A stretch of DNA of 64,000 nucleotides from Methylophaga thalassica (GTDB lineage: Bacteria; Pseudomonadota; Gammaproteobacteria; Nitrosococcales; Methylophagaceae). The DNA is taken from positions 735,893 to 799,892 of the forward strand of contig NZ_BSND01000005.1 of assembly GCF_030159795.1 (NCBI RefSeq). The letters are read 5' to 3'. The position numbers and the translations under genes are program-made. Each line of letters starts with the position of its first letter. Position 1 is the first letter of the stretch. Of the stretch, positions 10,354-18,829 are shown one piece after another. The notes below the pieces were generated by a model. The model did no database searches, was not told the DNA's origin, and was given only the letters and a program-made list of their open reading frames with translations.

Positions 10354-13300
10354 ATGGTGTTTACACCTGACTCGCTTTCCTTGTCAGCGTTAAATCGTCC
10401 ATAGCGCAACATCACGCTTGGCAGCACTAGTAAATTCAATATCGTCGATGAGATCAAGCCGCCAATGATAATACTGGCCATGGGTCCCATGATTTCACGG
10501 CCGGGGCTATCTGAGTTCATTGCAATCGGTAACATCGCCAGCGCCGTCACTAAAGCGGTAATCAGAATCGATGGTAAACGCTCCTGAGCACCACGAATGG
10601 CGGTATCCAAATTCCATTCGGCCCCTTCTTCTTTCACCATATATTGATAATGTGACACCAACATAATCGCATTACGCAAGGTAATCCCAAAAAGAGTGAC
10701 AAAACCGACTAATGAACCGATAGACAAGACGCCATTCGTTAATACTACGGCCAGCACGCCGCCGACTAAAGAAAACGGTAAGTTGATTAACACCAGCAAC
10801 ATATTACGAAAGCTTTGTAATGCCACAAAAAGTAACAATAACACCGCTACACCCGCCAAGGTGGAATGCACAATTAAATCCTCTCGCGATTGTGCTTGTG
10901 CTACCGCTGCGCCCGTAAATTCGGGATAAATATCCGCTGTAAATGCCACTTCCTCATGAACCCGTTGCTTAAGCTCAGCGAAGAAAGAGCTTAAATCACG
11001 ATCGGTGACATTGGCAGTGACGGTCTGTAAACGCTGTGATCCGCGATGCTGAATCATATGACGTCCAGAGACCTGTTGAATGGTCGCAATATCCTGCAAG
11101 CGCAACATCACCCCATCAGGTGTCTGAATGGGTAAATTTCTTAATTGTTGGGGTTGTCGACGCAATCTTTCGGGCAGAACCACAACCACATCAAACACCT
11201 GATTGCCTTCATAGACCTGGCCGACTACAGCACCATCAAAGCCTGTTTTAACAGCCTGCATCACCTGAGCAGGACGTAAGCCCCAATAGGCCAGTTTGTC
11301 TAAATCCAGCCTAACCTCGAGCTGAGGCTCGCCAGGTGGCGCACGCAACTGTACATCTGCCGCGCCATCAATGTCCCTGATAACTTTGGCAACTTCTTGT
11401 GCTGTCTGATCTAAAGCATCCAGATCTTTGCCATAAATATTCACCACAATCGGTGAGGTATAACCAGAAATCGTTTCATCAATACGTTCGGTTAAAAACG
11501 TATTCACTTCTGAATTCACACCGGGAAACGCTTCTAAGATCTCACGAATTTCATCCAGAACCCGCTGTTGTGATGGACCATCCATCGGTTCCAGATCCAC
11601 TTCATACTCGCTGTAGTGGGTACCAAAGGTATCCGCACCACGCTCAGCACGCCCCGCCCATTGTGACGTTGAACGAACACCGGGTATTTCCGCCACACGT
11701 TGCTCAATACGGCCGCCGATTCGCAAGGATTCTTCAATGGATGTCCCAGGCACACTGGCAGTATGAATAATGTAATGACCTTCGCGTAACTCGGGTAAAA
11801 AACTTCCTCCTAAAAAAGGCAGTATTGCTAAGCCCGCTAAACAAAACCCAAGCACACCCAATAATGTCACTCTTGGAAAACGGCTTATCGATGATAAAAG
11901 ACGGCCATAAACAGGTTTAATCATCCTCACCAATGGTGGCTCGTCATGACTGACATCTCCCGCCCGGGTCAGCAAGATATGGCAAAGCGCCGGGGTTACC
12001 GTTAATGCCACCGCTAATGAGGCAAAAATAGCCAGAATATAGGCTTCACCCAACGGCTCAAACATTCGTCCGGCAACCCCACTCAAGGTCAATAAGGGCA
12101 CAAATACCAGCATCACAATAAAGCTGGCATAGACGACGGAACTCCGTACCTCCATCGACGCTTGATACACCACTTCCATCGCAGGTTTTGGCTTCGCGAG
12201 TAGCGCGTTTTGTCGTAAGCGACGAAAGATATTCTCAGTATCAATGATGGCGTCATCCACCACTTCACCCAGCGCAATCGCCAGGCCACCCAACACCATA
12301 ATATTGATGTTGATGCCAAACTCTAACAGCACAATCATGGCCGTAAATAATGACAGAGGAATGGCGGTCATCGAAATAACAGCGGTACGGATATTAAATA
12401 AAAACAAAATCAGCACCAGCATGACCAGCCCACCACCGACCATCAGATGCTCTTGAATATTATGCAAGGAGGTCTGGATGTAATTTGCAGGCCGGAATAA
12501 GTCATCATGCAAGACCACACCTTCCGCAGCAAAGCCATCTTTGAATTCATCTAAAGCCGCTTCAATACCTTCGGTCACCGCCAAAGTGTTCGCTTTGTAT
12601 TGCCCGATCACCATCAGAACAACAGCGGGTTTACCGCCAATAGCCGCACCACCAATAGTTGGCGCAGGTGCTTCTTTCACTGCTGCAATATCGCCTAGCC
12701 GTAAAACAGTATTGTCCTGTTTTCTGACAACAACTTTGGCTAATTGCTTGGCATTAAGCGGTTGTCCACTGACTTGAATGGTCATCCGCTGATTCCGATT
12801 TTCAATAAAACCCGTTCCCATAATGCCGGTGGCTTGCTGGGCCACAGTCATCACTTCATCGAGTGAAATGCCATATTTCGCTAATTTGCTGGGGTCAATT
12901 TGAATTTGTAATTGGCGTTCATGACCACCAAATACATTAATATCTGCCACACCATCTACACTCAATAACCGCGGAGCAAGCGTCCAGTCAACAAGTGAGC
13001 GCAGTGTCATTAAGTCTTGTGAGTCCGAGGTCAGACCAATGGTCATAATCGTGCCCGACGAGGACTCTAACGGCACCATTAATGGCGACCCAACACCTGC
13101 AGGCAGAGCATCTTTCAAGCCTAACAAGCGTTCAGACACTAACTGTCTGTCCAGATAAATATCTGTACTGTCGTAAAACGTCAGAATCAGTACCGAAAGG
13201 CTTGGGATAGATTGTGAGCGGATAGACTCCATACCCACCAGCCCACCCAGGGCATTTTCTAAAGGCTGGGTCACCAACACTTCGACTTGCTCAGCCGTCA

Positions 13301-13466
13301 GCCCCTGCGCTTCTGTTTGAATAATGACTTGTTTGGGTGCAAATTCTGGAAAGATATCCAGGCTGGAATTAGATAGCTTATATATGCCATAGATCAACAG
13401 CATGGAGGCTAACGCCACGACCACCCCCCGAAAGCGCACTGAGAAAGCAACGACTTTAGACAACAT
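10350..13466 (-). CDS. RND efflux pump, CusA/CzcA-like inner-membrane subunit
   Basis: This is a proton-driven resistance-nodulation-division transporter of 1038 residues with the usual twelve membrane helices and two large periplasmic loops. Typical stretches include FPEFAPKQVIIQTEAQGL near the start and GEVVDDAIIDTENIFRRLR in helix 4, the heavy-metal-efflux (HME) type of motif with adjacent Asp residues for proton relay. The family is most like CusA/CzcA, but the metal or drug cannot be assigned; I did not identify the paired Met residues of a copper/silver pump. It is the downstream gene of an adaptor-pump operon. No outer-membrane factor gene is nearby, so a TolC-like protein would have to be supplied from elsewhere. 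Confidence 0.9.
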   Translation of the reverse strand: MLSKVVAFSVRFRGVVVALASMLLIYGIYKLSNSSLDIFPEFAPKQVIIQTEAQGLTAEQVEVLVTQPLENALGGLVGMESIRSQSIPSLSVLILTFYDSTDIYLDRQLVSERLLGLKDALPAGVGSPLMVPLESSSGTIMTIGLTSDSQDLMTLRSLVDWTLAPRLLSVDGVADINVFGGHERQLQIQIDPSKLAKYGISLDEVMTVAQQATGIMGTGFIENRNQRMTIQVSGQPLNAKQLAKVVVRKQDNTVLRLGDIAAVKEAPAPTIGGAAIGGKPAVVLMVIGQYKANTLAVTEGIEAALDEFKDGFAAEGVVLHDDLFRPANYIQTSLHNIQEHLMVGGGLVMLVLILFLFNIRTAVISMTAIPLSLFTAMIVLLEFGININIMVLGGLAIALGEVVDDAIIDTENIFRRLRQNALLAKPKPAMEVVYQASMEVRSSVVYASFIVMLVFVPLLTLSGVAGRMFEPLGEAYILAIFASLAVALTVTPALCHILLTRAGDVSHDEPPLVRMIKPVYGRLLSSISRFPRVTLLGVLGFCLAGLAILPFLGGSFLPELREGHYIIHTASVPGTSIEESLRIGGRIEQRVAEIPGVRSTSQWAGRAERGADTFGTHYSEYEVDLEPMDGPSQQRVLDEIREILEAFPGVNSEVNTFLTERIDETISGYTSPIVVNIYGKDLDALDQTAQEVAKVIRDIDGAADVQLRAPPGEPQLEVRLDLDKLAYWGLRPAQVMQAVKTGFDGAVVGQVYEGNQVFDVVVVLPERLRRQPQQLRNLPIQTPDGVMLRLQDIATIQQVSGRHMIQHRGSQRLQTVTANVTDRDLSSFFAELKQRVHEEVAFTADIYPEFTGAAVAQAQSREDLIVHSTLAGVAVLLLLFVALQSFRNMLLVLINLPFSLVGGVLAVVLTNGVLSIGSLVGFVTLFGITLRNAIMLVSHYQYMVKEEGAEWNLDTAIRGAQERLPSILITALVTALAMLPIAMNSDSPGREIMGPMASIIIGGLISSTILNLLVLPSVMLRYGRFNADKESESGVNTI

Positions 13467-13507
13467 ACAGCAACACCTCAGTCAGCAGACAATTACAGAA
13501 GGCGTGT

Positions 13508-14599
13508 TTAATCATCATCGTCCTCATCATGAATCTGCCAGCGGAACTCTTCGGATAACAACATTTGTGCGCCTGAAATCACCAGTTGATTTCCTTCTTC
13601 AAACTCATCCTGAATAAAAATGCCTCCAGCGACCAGCTTGCCATCACTCAAAGGAATGCGTTTATAGCTGGTGTCATCCAGTTGGATATACGCCCATGGT
13701 TGTCCTGAATACCAGACGATCGCTTCATCCGGAATATGGAAACCAGAATCAGGATCACTATTTTCTGGAATCCAGGCATCCAAACGCATCCCGAGACGAA
13801 GCTTGCCAGTCGCGATCCGGAAGTAATAGGTTTCACCCTGGATTTGTTTTGCACTGATATAGGCTGGGGAAACGAAATAGGCTTTTCTTGCTGATGCACG
13901 GTCGCCGGCACGTGAAACCCGAATCACATTCACATCGGCTGGTAAAGACGATTCCATCGGCAGGGTTACCATCAATAATGTGTCATGACGATTGATTAGT
14001 CTCTCCAGCTCTTTGGACGATTTATCCATGACCCAGTTAGCTATGGATTCGCCCCAACTTTGTATCAGCTCTGTTTTTGCATCTTCCAGTTGAAACTCCG
14101 CAGAGTCGAGATTGGCTTTTGCCTCACGCCAACTAGTTTCTGCATAAATCACATTTTTACTGGCTACACTTCCGGTGCCCTTAGCCAACTTTTTCAACCT
14201 TTCCCACTCGAGTCGATCTGCATTTTCAGTCACCTTTGCGATGGTGACAGCCGAACGAAGCTGATTGAGTCGTGAGCGCCATTGAATCAGCTCACGAATA
14301 TCCACCACTTCGGCATAGGCTTTAAATTCAGGGAACAATAAGCTCTTAGTCAGCTTAAGCGTTTGAATACCGGTATAAGGGGCTGTTTCCTCATCTAGTT
14401 TGACAATCAGAGGTCGATTTACATCATCGTCTTGTTCAATCTCGTCATCGTCGTCATCACTATCCGCCTGGTGCTGACTGGAAATAAACGTTTTAAATCG
14501 CTCAGTCCAGGATGTATCCGATAAAATCCCCACTACAATAAATGCAAGAGCAGCCAGAATTATCAACGACCAGAACCACTTTTTACTTGATGCCGACAT
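13508..14599 (-). CDS. RND periplasmic adaptor with Asp-rich ends
   Basis: This is a membrane fusion protein (HlyD/CusB type) of 363 residues, encoded 41 bases upstream of the pump. An N-terminal signal anchor (about residues 8-27) is followed by the acidic run DDDDDEIEQDDD (about 50-61). A helical hairpin region follows (about 110-190; ERLKKLAKGTGSVASKN) and then beta-barrel segments. The C-terminus is also acidic (IHDEDDDD). These acidic tails are unusual for adaptors and could bind cations, which would suit a metal pump, but that is an inference. I see no separate metal-chaperone domain. Confidence 0.82.
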   Translation of the reverse strand: MSASSKKWFWSLIILAALAFIVVGILSDTSWTERFKTFISSQHQADSDDDDDEIEQDDDVNRPLIVKLDEETAPYTGIQTLKLTKSLLFPEFKAYAEVVDIRELIQWRSRLNQLRSAVTIAKVTENADRLEWERLKKLAKGTGSVASKNVIYAETSWREAKANLDSAEFQLEDAKTELIQSWGESIANWVMDKSSKELERLINRHDTLLMVTLPMESSLPADVNVIRVSRAGDRASARKAYFVSPAYISAKQIQGETYYFRIATGKLRLGMRLDAWIPENSDPDSGFHIPDEAIVWYSGQPWAYIQLDDTSYKRIPLSDGKLVAGGIFIQDEFEEGNQLVISGAQMLLSEEFRWQIHDEDDDD

Positions 14600-14696
14600 T
14601 CAGTTATCCATTGAATAATCAATAAAAATAGCTGGTCATTAGAGCATGCCCCTCTTCACCGGACAAGTCCGGAATAGAATTAATGATGATTTCCCC

Positions 14697-14725
14697 TTGA
14701 CATCATTACTGTCAGAGGGTTTAAT
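14697..14725 (+). promoter_or_regulatory. Promoter of tRNA-Phe
   Basis: TTGACA at 14697-14702 and TTTAAT at 14720-14725 are 17 bases apart. The predicted start is near 14733. The bases after the -10 box (ACGCACCC) are GC-rich, like the discriminators of stringently controlled stable-RNA promoters. The tRNA begins at 14739. Confidence 0.7.
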
Positions 14726-14738
14726 ACGCACCCTTATC

Positions 14739-14814
14739 GGCTCGATAGCTCAGTTGGTAGAGCAAGGGATTGAAAATCCCTGTGTCCCTGGTTCGATTCC
14801 AGGTCGAGCCACCA
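14739..14814 (+). tRNA. tRNA-Phe (GAA)
   Basis: This is a 76-base cloverleaf with encoded CCA. The acceptor stem pairs GGCTCGA with TCGAGCC. The D-arm contains AGCTCAGTTGGTAGAGC. The anticodon stem AGGGA/TCCCT encloses the loop TTGAAAA with anticodon GAA. The T-arm is CCTGGTTCGATTCCAGG. The discriminator base is A. It stands alone, with its own promoter and terminator. Confidence 0.97.
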
Positions 14815-14826
14815 TGGATTTTAAAG

Positions 14827-14860
14827 AACCCAGAATTCTGAAAAGAAGCTGGGTTTTTTA
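14827..14860 (+). terminator. Terminator of tRNA-Phe
   Basis: AACCCAG (14827-14833) pairs with CTGGGTT (14849-14855), followed by a run of T. It lies 12 bases after the tRNA 3' end. It is a standard intrinsic terminator, although the loop of 15 bases is long. Confidence 0.7.
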
Positions 14861-15133
14861 TTGCCTGTTATTTCTGTTGCATAATTTCCACAGCAAATTA
14901 TCGTTTTGGCCCCAGCCCCTCAGACCGCAATGTATCAATACATTCGTTAACAGATACCATAATATCTGTGGTAAAAAAAACACAGAAATGTGATTTTCTC
15001 GTCAAAATAAAAAAAATTGTTGTAAAAGTGTTGCAATAGATTTTTTTATATGCAAAATAGCTAACAACCGAGACAAACTCCGGTTACGAGAGAGACTTAA
15101 AGTAATCTGTTAACAATTAGAAGGTGAAACAGA

Positions 15134-16330
15134 ATGAAATTATTAAAAAAATCAACACTGGCTACATTAGTCGGTGCAGCAGCATTAACAGCTGCTGGTG
15201 CAGCTAACGCGACAATCGTTGTCGGTGGTGAAAACGGCTACGAATTCAGCGTTGACGGTAACATCAACCAATTCTTTACATATGCTGATTCAGACAATGG
15301 CGGCGCAGACAACTCTGGCGTTGAAAACGGTCTTTTACCAACATTCTTTGGTTTTAACGTAGCAGCGCCTGAAATCAATGGCTTGAAAGTAGCAGCGCGT
15401 GTTTCTATCTCTCCATCAACCAATGGTGGTAGCTACCAAGGTGGTGATCAAGGTAGTTCAATGGAACAACGTGAAGCGTTTGCTACTGTAGATGGCTCAT
15501 TTGGTCAAATCTTATTAGGTAAAGCGTTAGGCGTATACTCTGCTAACAACATCTTATTAGACCAAACTTTATACGGTGTGGGTGCAACTGGTGGTGACAG
15601 CGGTATCACAACATTAGGTCGTATCGGTTACGGTTATGACTATGCTAACTGGCGTTCACAAATTCGTTGGACTTCTAACGATATGAATGGCTTCAAATTA
15701 GCTGTAGCAGTAATGGATGCTGACAAAGTTGGCGCTGGTAATAATGACTTTGACTTAGTTGACGCTGGTGAACAAGATCCTCGCTATGAAGCATCTTTAA
15801 GCTATGCAGCTGCATTTGATGGTGGCAGCGCTAAATTGTGGTTAGATGGTATGTCACAATCTGTGGACGCAACGTTCGGTGGTAACACACGCTCTGTTGA
15901 TTCACACGCATACACAGTTGGTGGTCAAGTATTATTCTCTGGCTTTGAAGTCGTTGCAGCATACTATGACAACACTGGTGTAGGTGACTTAGGTGGTCTA
16001 TCTTACGGTTCAGCAACTGACTTAAACGGTGATGAACGTGATGGTGATGGTTACTACGTACAAGCTGGTTACAACTTTGGTGGAAGCACTTGGTTGAAAG
16101 CCTCTTACGGTGAGTCAACACTCGAACAAACTTCTGCTGAGAAAAATGGTTCAGTAGCAGCAGCCTACAATATCGACACACGTAGCATGACAACTGTTGG
16201 TATTTATCATGATGTGACAGCTAACCTGAAACTGGTTGCTGAATACTCACAAATGGAAACTGAATTCCATGACAACACATCAGATGCTGACACAGATGTG
16301 TTCTCAGTTGGTGGTTTCATCAGCTGGTAA
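15134..16330 (+). CDS. Outer-membrane porin
   Basis: This is a general-type porin precursor of 398 residues. The signal peptide is clear (about residues 1-26, cleavage after AANA). The mature part is a series of alternating amphipathic strands rich in Gly, Asp, Asn and Ser with few Cys, and the last residue is an aromatic Trp (FSVGGFISW), the signal for outer-membrane assembly. The coding sequence is strongly biased toward a few codons (many TTA, GGT, GCA), suggesting very high expression. A good ribosome site (AGAAGGTG, 15119-15126) precedes the ATG. A possible promoter (TTGCAA at 15031, CAAAAT at 15053) is weak evidence. A strong terminator follows. The substrate is unknown. Confidence 0.9.
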   Translation: MKLLKKSTLATLVGAAALTAAGAANATIVVGGENGYEFSVDGNINQFFTYADSDNGGADNSGVENGLLPTFFGFNVAAPEINGLKVAARVSISPSTNGGSYQGGDQGSSMEQREAFATVDGSFGQILLGKALGVYSANNILLDQTLYGVGATGGDSGITTLGRIGYGYDYANWRSQIRWTSNDMNGFKLAVAVMDADKVGAGNNDFDLVDAGEQDPRYEASLSYAAAFDGGSAKLWLDGMSQSVDATFGGNTRSVDSHAYTVGGQVLFSGFEVVAAYYDNTGVGDLGGLSYGSATDLNGDERDGDGYYVQAGYNFGGSTWLKASYGESTLEQTSAEKNGSVAAAYNIDTRSMTTVGIYHDVTANLKLVAEYSQMETEFHDNTSDADTDVFSVGGFISW

Positions 16331-16377
16331 GCTAATCTGAAACAATTCATTTGAATTGATTCAAAGCTTAATAAAAG

Positions 16378-16407
16378 AGCCTCAACCTTCGGGTTGGGGC
16401 TTTTTTT
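16378..16407 (+). terminator. Porin terminator
   Basis: GCCTCAACC (16379-16387), a TTCG tetraloop and GGTTGGGGC (16392-16400) form a nine-pair stem with one G-T pair, followed by seven T. It is a textbook intrinsic terminator, closing the porin message. Confidence 0.93.
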
Positions 16408-16730
16408 ATCGCTATCATTCTTAATTATTCAATACATCCTGCCCTATTTCTGCTGGGGTATTCGGGCTATTAACTTCATCAGATGAAGATTAACTCGCCC
16501 AATTTTGGGGCTTATTGATGCGCTGATGATTCTTTTTAGTGCAAAAGAATAAAACCAACCTTCTTTTTGCATCGCCTTCAAAATAAAAAATTAACCGTCT
16601 CCAATCATCTTTTTATTCTTTTAATAGCCTATTCGCTTTGCGCAAAGCACCTTCTATCAGGCTTACCCAGTCATTCTGTTAATTCATGAAAAAGTAAATA
16701 TTCTCCTCTTACACTCCATTACCATCGTAC

Positions 16731-16746
16731 TGGCATACATAGTGCA
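16731..16746 (+). promoter_or_regulatory. Sigma-54 promoter of the ABC/amidohydrolase operon
   Basis: TGGCATACATAGTGCA fits the sigma-54 consensus TGGCAYRN4TTGCW at all but one of its fixed positions. The GG (16732-16733) and GC (16744-16745) are exactly ten bases apart, as the -24/-12 elements require. The predicted transcription start is near 16757, about 43 bases before the first gene. It implies an enhancer-binding activator and RpoN, whose gene is at 40734-42188. Nitrogen limitation is a plausible but unproven signal, given the glutamine-synthetase-like gene in the operon. Confidence 0.72.
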
Positions 16747-16752
16747 ACTGTC

Positions 16753-16782
16753 AGTATTACCAAATTGGTAAATCGTAATACT
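16753..16782. promoter_or_regulatory. NikR-type operator at the transcription start
   Basis: AGTATTAC (16753-16760) and GTAATACT (16775-16782) are perfect inverted arms. Read as six-base half-sites they are GTATTA-N16-TAATAC. The E. coli NikR operator is GTATGA-N16-TCATAC, so both spacing and half-site are nearly the same. Nested inside is the palindrome TTACCAA-A-TTGGTAA (16757-16771). The site covers the predicted start of the sigma-54 promoter, a place where bound repressor would block transcription. The NikR-like gene at 21986 is the obvious candidate to bind it. Confidence 0.6.
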
Positions 16783-16799
16783 AACCGGGGTATCTAAAA

Positions 16800-17765
16800 A
16801 TGAAAAAAAGACTATTTCTCTCTCTTTTTGCAGGTTTCTTACTCGCAGGAAATGCTAACGCTGAACCATTGAAAATTGGCTACAGTGACTGGCCAGGCTG
16901 GGTTGCTTGGGAAATTGCTATTGAAAAGCACATGTTCGAAAAAGTCGGCGTGGATGTGCAATTTGAATGGTTTGATTATGTGGCCAGTATGGATGCTTTT
17001 GCTGCAGGTCAGTTAGATGCGGTCACCATGACCAATGGTGATGCTCTGGTAACAGGCGCAACTGGTGCACAGAATGTGATGATTTTGATTAATGATTACA
17101 GCAATGGCAACGATATGATTGTTGGCGCACCTGGCATTAATTCCATCACCGATCTGAAAGGTAAAAAAGTCGGTGTTGAACTGGGCTTTGTTGATCATTT
17201 ATTGCTTTTAAATGGCTTGGAAAAAGCCGGTATGACAGAAAGTGATGTTGAGTTAGTCAATGTCCCGACCAATGAAACACCACAAGTATTGGCATCAGGC
17301 CAAGTTGATGCCATCGGTGCTTGGCAACCAAACTCCGGACAGGCTTTGCAACTGGTTCCAGGCTCTAAACCTATCTACACCAGTGCTGATGAACCAGGCC
17401 TGATCTATGATGTGCTCGCGGTATCACCATCAAGCTTAGCGGCTCACAAAGATGAATGGAAAAAAGTCATTGAAGCCTGGTATATGGCCGTTGATTACTT
17501 AAATGACCCTAAAACACGTGATGATGCCATCAGCATCATGGCTGCGCGAGTTGGTGTCGAACCTGAGGTTTATAAAGCCTTTATCGATGGCACAAAGATT
17601 TTGACCAAAGAAGAAGCACAGGCCTTTATGAAAAAAGCGGATGGTTTCGGTTCTTTGTATGGTTCAACTGAAATTGCGGACAAGTTTAATGTCGACAATA
17701 AAGTTTATGCAGATAAGCAGACTGTCGAAAATTATATTGATCCCTCCCTTTTACTAGGCGAGTAA
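16800..17765 (+). CDS. ABC transporter substrate-binding protein (NMT1/urea-carboxylase-associated type)
   Basis: This is a periplasmic binding protein of 321 residues. The signal peptide covers about residues 1-21 (cleavage after NANA). The mature start [18 protein letters not shown] is, from memory, characteristic of the binding proteins annotated as urea-carboxylase-related, a branch of the nitrate/sulfonate/taurine (NMT1) family now linked in some bacteria to guanidine. The ligand here cannot be fixed from sequence, and no urea or guanidine carboxylase is in the window. It is the first gene of the operon and is followed by a stable hairpin that may protect its message. Confidence 0.85.
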   Translation: MKKRLFLSLFAGFLLAGNANAEPLKIGYSDWPGWVAWEIAIEKHMFEKVGVDVQFEWFDYVASMDAFAAGQLDAVTMTNGDALVTGATGAQNVMILINDYSNGNDMIVGAPGINSITDLKGKKVGVELGFVDHLLLLNGLEKAGMTESDVELVNVPTNETPQVLASGQVDAIGAWQPNSGQALQLVPGSKPIYTSADEPGLIYDVLAVSPSSLAAHKDEWKKVIEAWYMAVDYLNDPKTRDDAISIMAARVGVEPEVYKAFIDGTKILTKEEAQAFMKKADGFGSLYGSTEIADKFNVDNKVYADKQTVENYIDPSLLLGE

Positions 17766-17775
17766 ACCGTTAACG

Positions 17776-17799
17776 GGTACCGGCATTTCTGTCGGTACC
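17776..17799 (+). repeat. Stable hairpin between binding-protein and permease genes
   Basis: GGTACCGGCA (17776-17785), loop TTTC and TGTCGGTACC (17790-17799) form a ten-pair stem with one G-T pair. No T run follows, so it is probably not a terminator. Its position, just after the binding-protein gene of an ABC operon, is where stem-loops often protect the upstream message so that more binding protein than permease is made. Confidence 0.65.
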
Positions 17800-17872
17800 T
17801 CTCTCCTCCTGATTTTTTATGTCATTTACAGGCAGGGGATCGTGTTGTCTGAAAATAGCAAAGGTACTGTTT

Positions 17873-18820
17873 ATGTCACTCTTTTCAGTTAATAAACCGC
17901 TTGAACCGCGTAGTCGACAATTAGTGACTATCAGCAGTTTTGTATTACCAATTCTTCTCTGGTGTCTGGTCAGTTATGTACCGTTCATCTGGCATCCGGA
18001 AGTAGAAATCACTTCGCCCGGCTCTGTGAACTACTTTCGTGAAGGTATGTTGGTCGATAAACCGGTTTTTAATACAGAAAGCGACAAAGCTTCTGCAGCA
18101 GGTAAAGCTGTGCCTGAAGGCATACCTGCTAACCCGATTTATTTACCTGCACCTCATGAGGTATTAACCGCTTTCTATACGTCATTTACCACCGAACCTA
18201 AACGTAGCAGTGAGCTTTGGTTACATGAAAGTCTTTGGAGCAGTATTCAGGTTATTTTTTATGGCTTCCTTTTATCATCGATCATTGGCATTCCGCTAGG
18301 CGTATTGGCTGGTACCTATGACTTCTTCTCTCGCTTATTCGAGCCTTTTATTGAATTCTTTCGCTACCTTCCAGCACCAGCATTTGGTGCGTTGGCAGTC
18401 GCTGTTCTTGGCATATACCAGGCCCCAAAAATTGCCATCATTTTTATCGGTACATTTTTCCAGCAGGTACTGATTGTAGCTAATACAACCCGAAAGCTGG
18501 ACCCCGCCTTATTGGAAGCCGGGCAAACACTGGGAGCTAATAATCGCTCCATGCTATTTCGTATCGTTCTACCAGGGATTTTGCCGGATCTATACCGCGA
18601 TACCCGCATTCTGCTTGGCTGGGCATGGACCTACCTGATTGTTGCCGAATTGATTGGTACCAGCTCAGGCATCACTTGGTTTATCACCCAACAGGCACGT
18701 TACAAAAACTTCGACAATGTCTTCGCCGCCATCATGATGATCGGCATCTTAGGCCTGACCATTGATTTATTGCTTGCCTGGTTTGGACGTCGTCTTTTTC
18801 CTTGGCAAAAAGCGAATTAG
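17873..18820 (+). CDS. ABC transporter permease
   Basis: This is the inner-membrane subunit of a binding-protein-dependent importer, about 315 residues. I chose the ATG at 17873 because AAAGGTA lies eight bases before it; an upstream ATG at 17819 has no ribosome site and would add an unlikely Cys-containing tail. One N-terminal helix (about residues 15-35) is followed by an unusually long periplasmic segment of about 90 residues, then five further helices. The EAA loop that contacts the ATPase reads EAGQTLGANNRSMLFRIVLPG. It resembles the nitrate/taurine permeases. It precedes the ATPase gene by nine bases. Confidence 0.88.
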   Translation: MSLFSVNKPLEPRSRQLVTISSFVLPILLWCLVSYVPFIWHPEVEITSPGSVNYFREGMLVDKPVFNTESDKASAAGKAVPEGIPANPIYLPAPHEVLTAFYTSFTTEPKRSSELWLHESLWSSIQVIFYGFLLSSIIGIPLGVLAGTYDFFSRLFEPFIEFFRYLPAPAFGALAVAVLGIYQAPKIAIIFIGTFFQQVLIVANTTRKLDPALLEAGQTLGANNRSMLFRIVLPGILPDLYRDTRILLGWAWTYLIVAELIGTSSGITWFITQQARYKNFDNVFAAIMMIGILGLTIDLLLAWFGRRLFPWQKAN

Positions 18821-18829
18821 GAGCACGAT

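Larger units (their letters stand above)
16408..16799. other. 392-base regulatory region ahead of the ABC/amidohydrolase operon
   Basis: No gene is visible here. The region holds the sigma-54 promoter (16731-16746) and the NikR-type inverted repeat (16753-16782), listed separately. Two dyads could be upstream activator sites: GCTTTGCGCAAAGC, a perfect 14-base palindrome at 16635-16648 (about 110-120 bases before the predicted start), and TGCAAAAGAA (16540-16549) facing TTCTTTTTGCA (16561-16571). Neither matches the NtrC consensus well, so the activator is unknown. I looked for a guanidine-I (ykkC) riboswitch, because related importers often have one, and found no recognisable core. Confidence 0.6.

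Noticed and set aside
15831..16193. 120-codon frame on the - strand inside the porin gene
   Set aside because: His/Leu/Gln-rich translation produced by the biased codons of the porin on the other strand; no ribosome site.
16408..16799. Guanidine-I (ykkC) or guanidine-II riboswitch ahead of the ABC operon
   Set aside because: Looked for because related importers carry one; neither the ykkC core nor twin ACGR hairpins are present. A sigma-54 promoter leaves only a 43-base leader.
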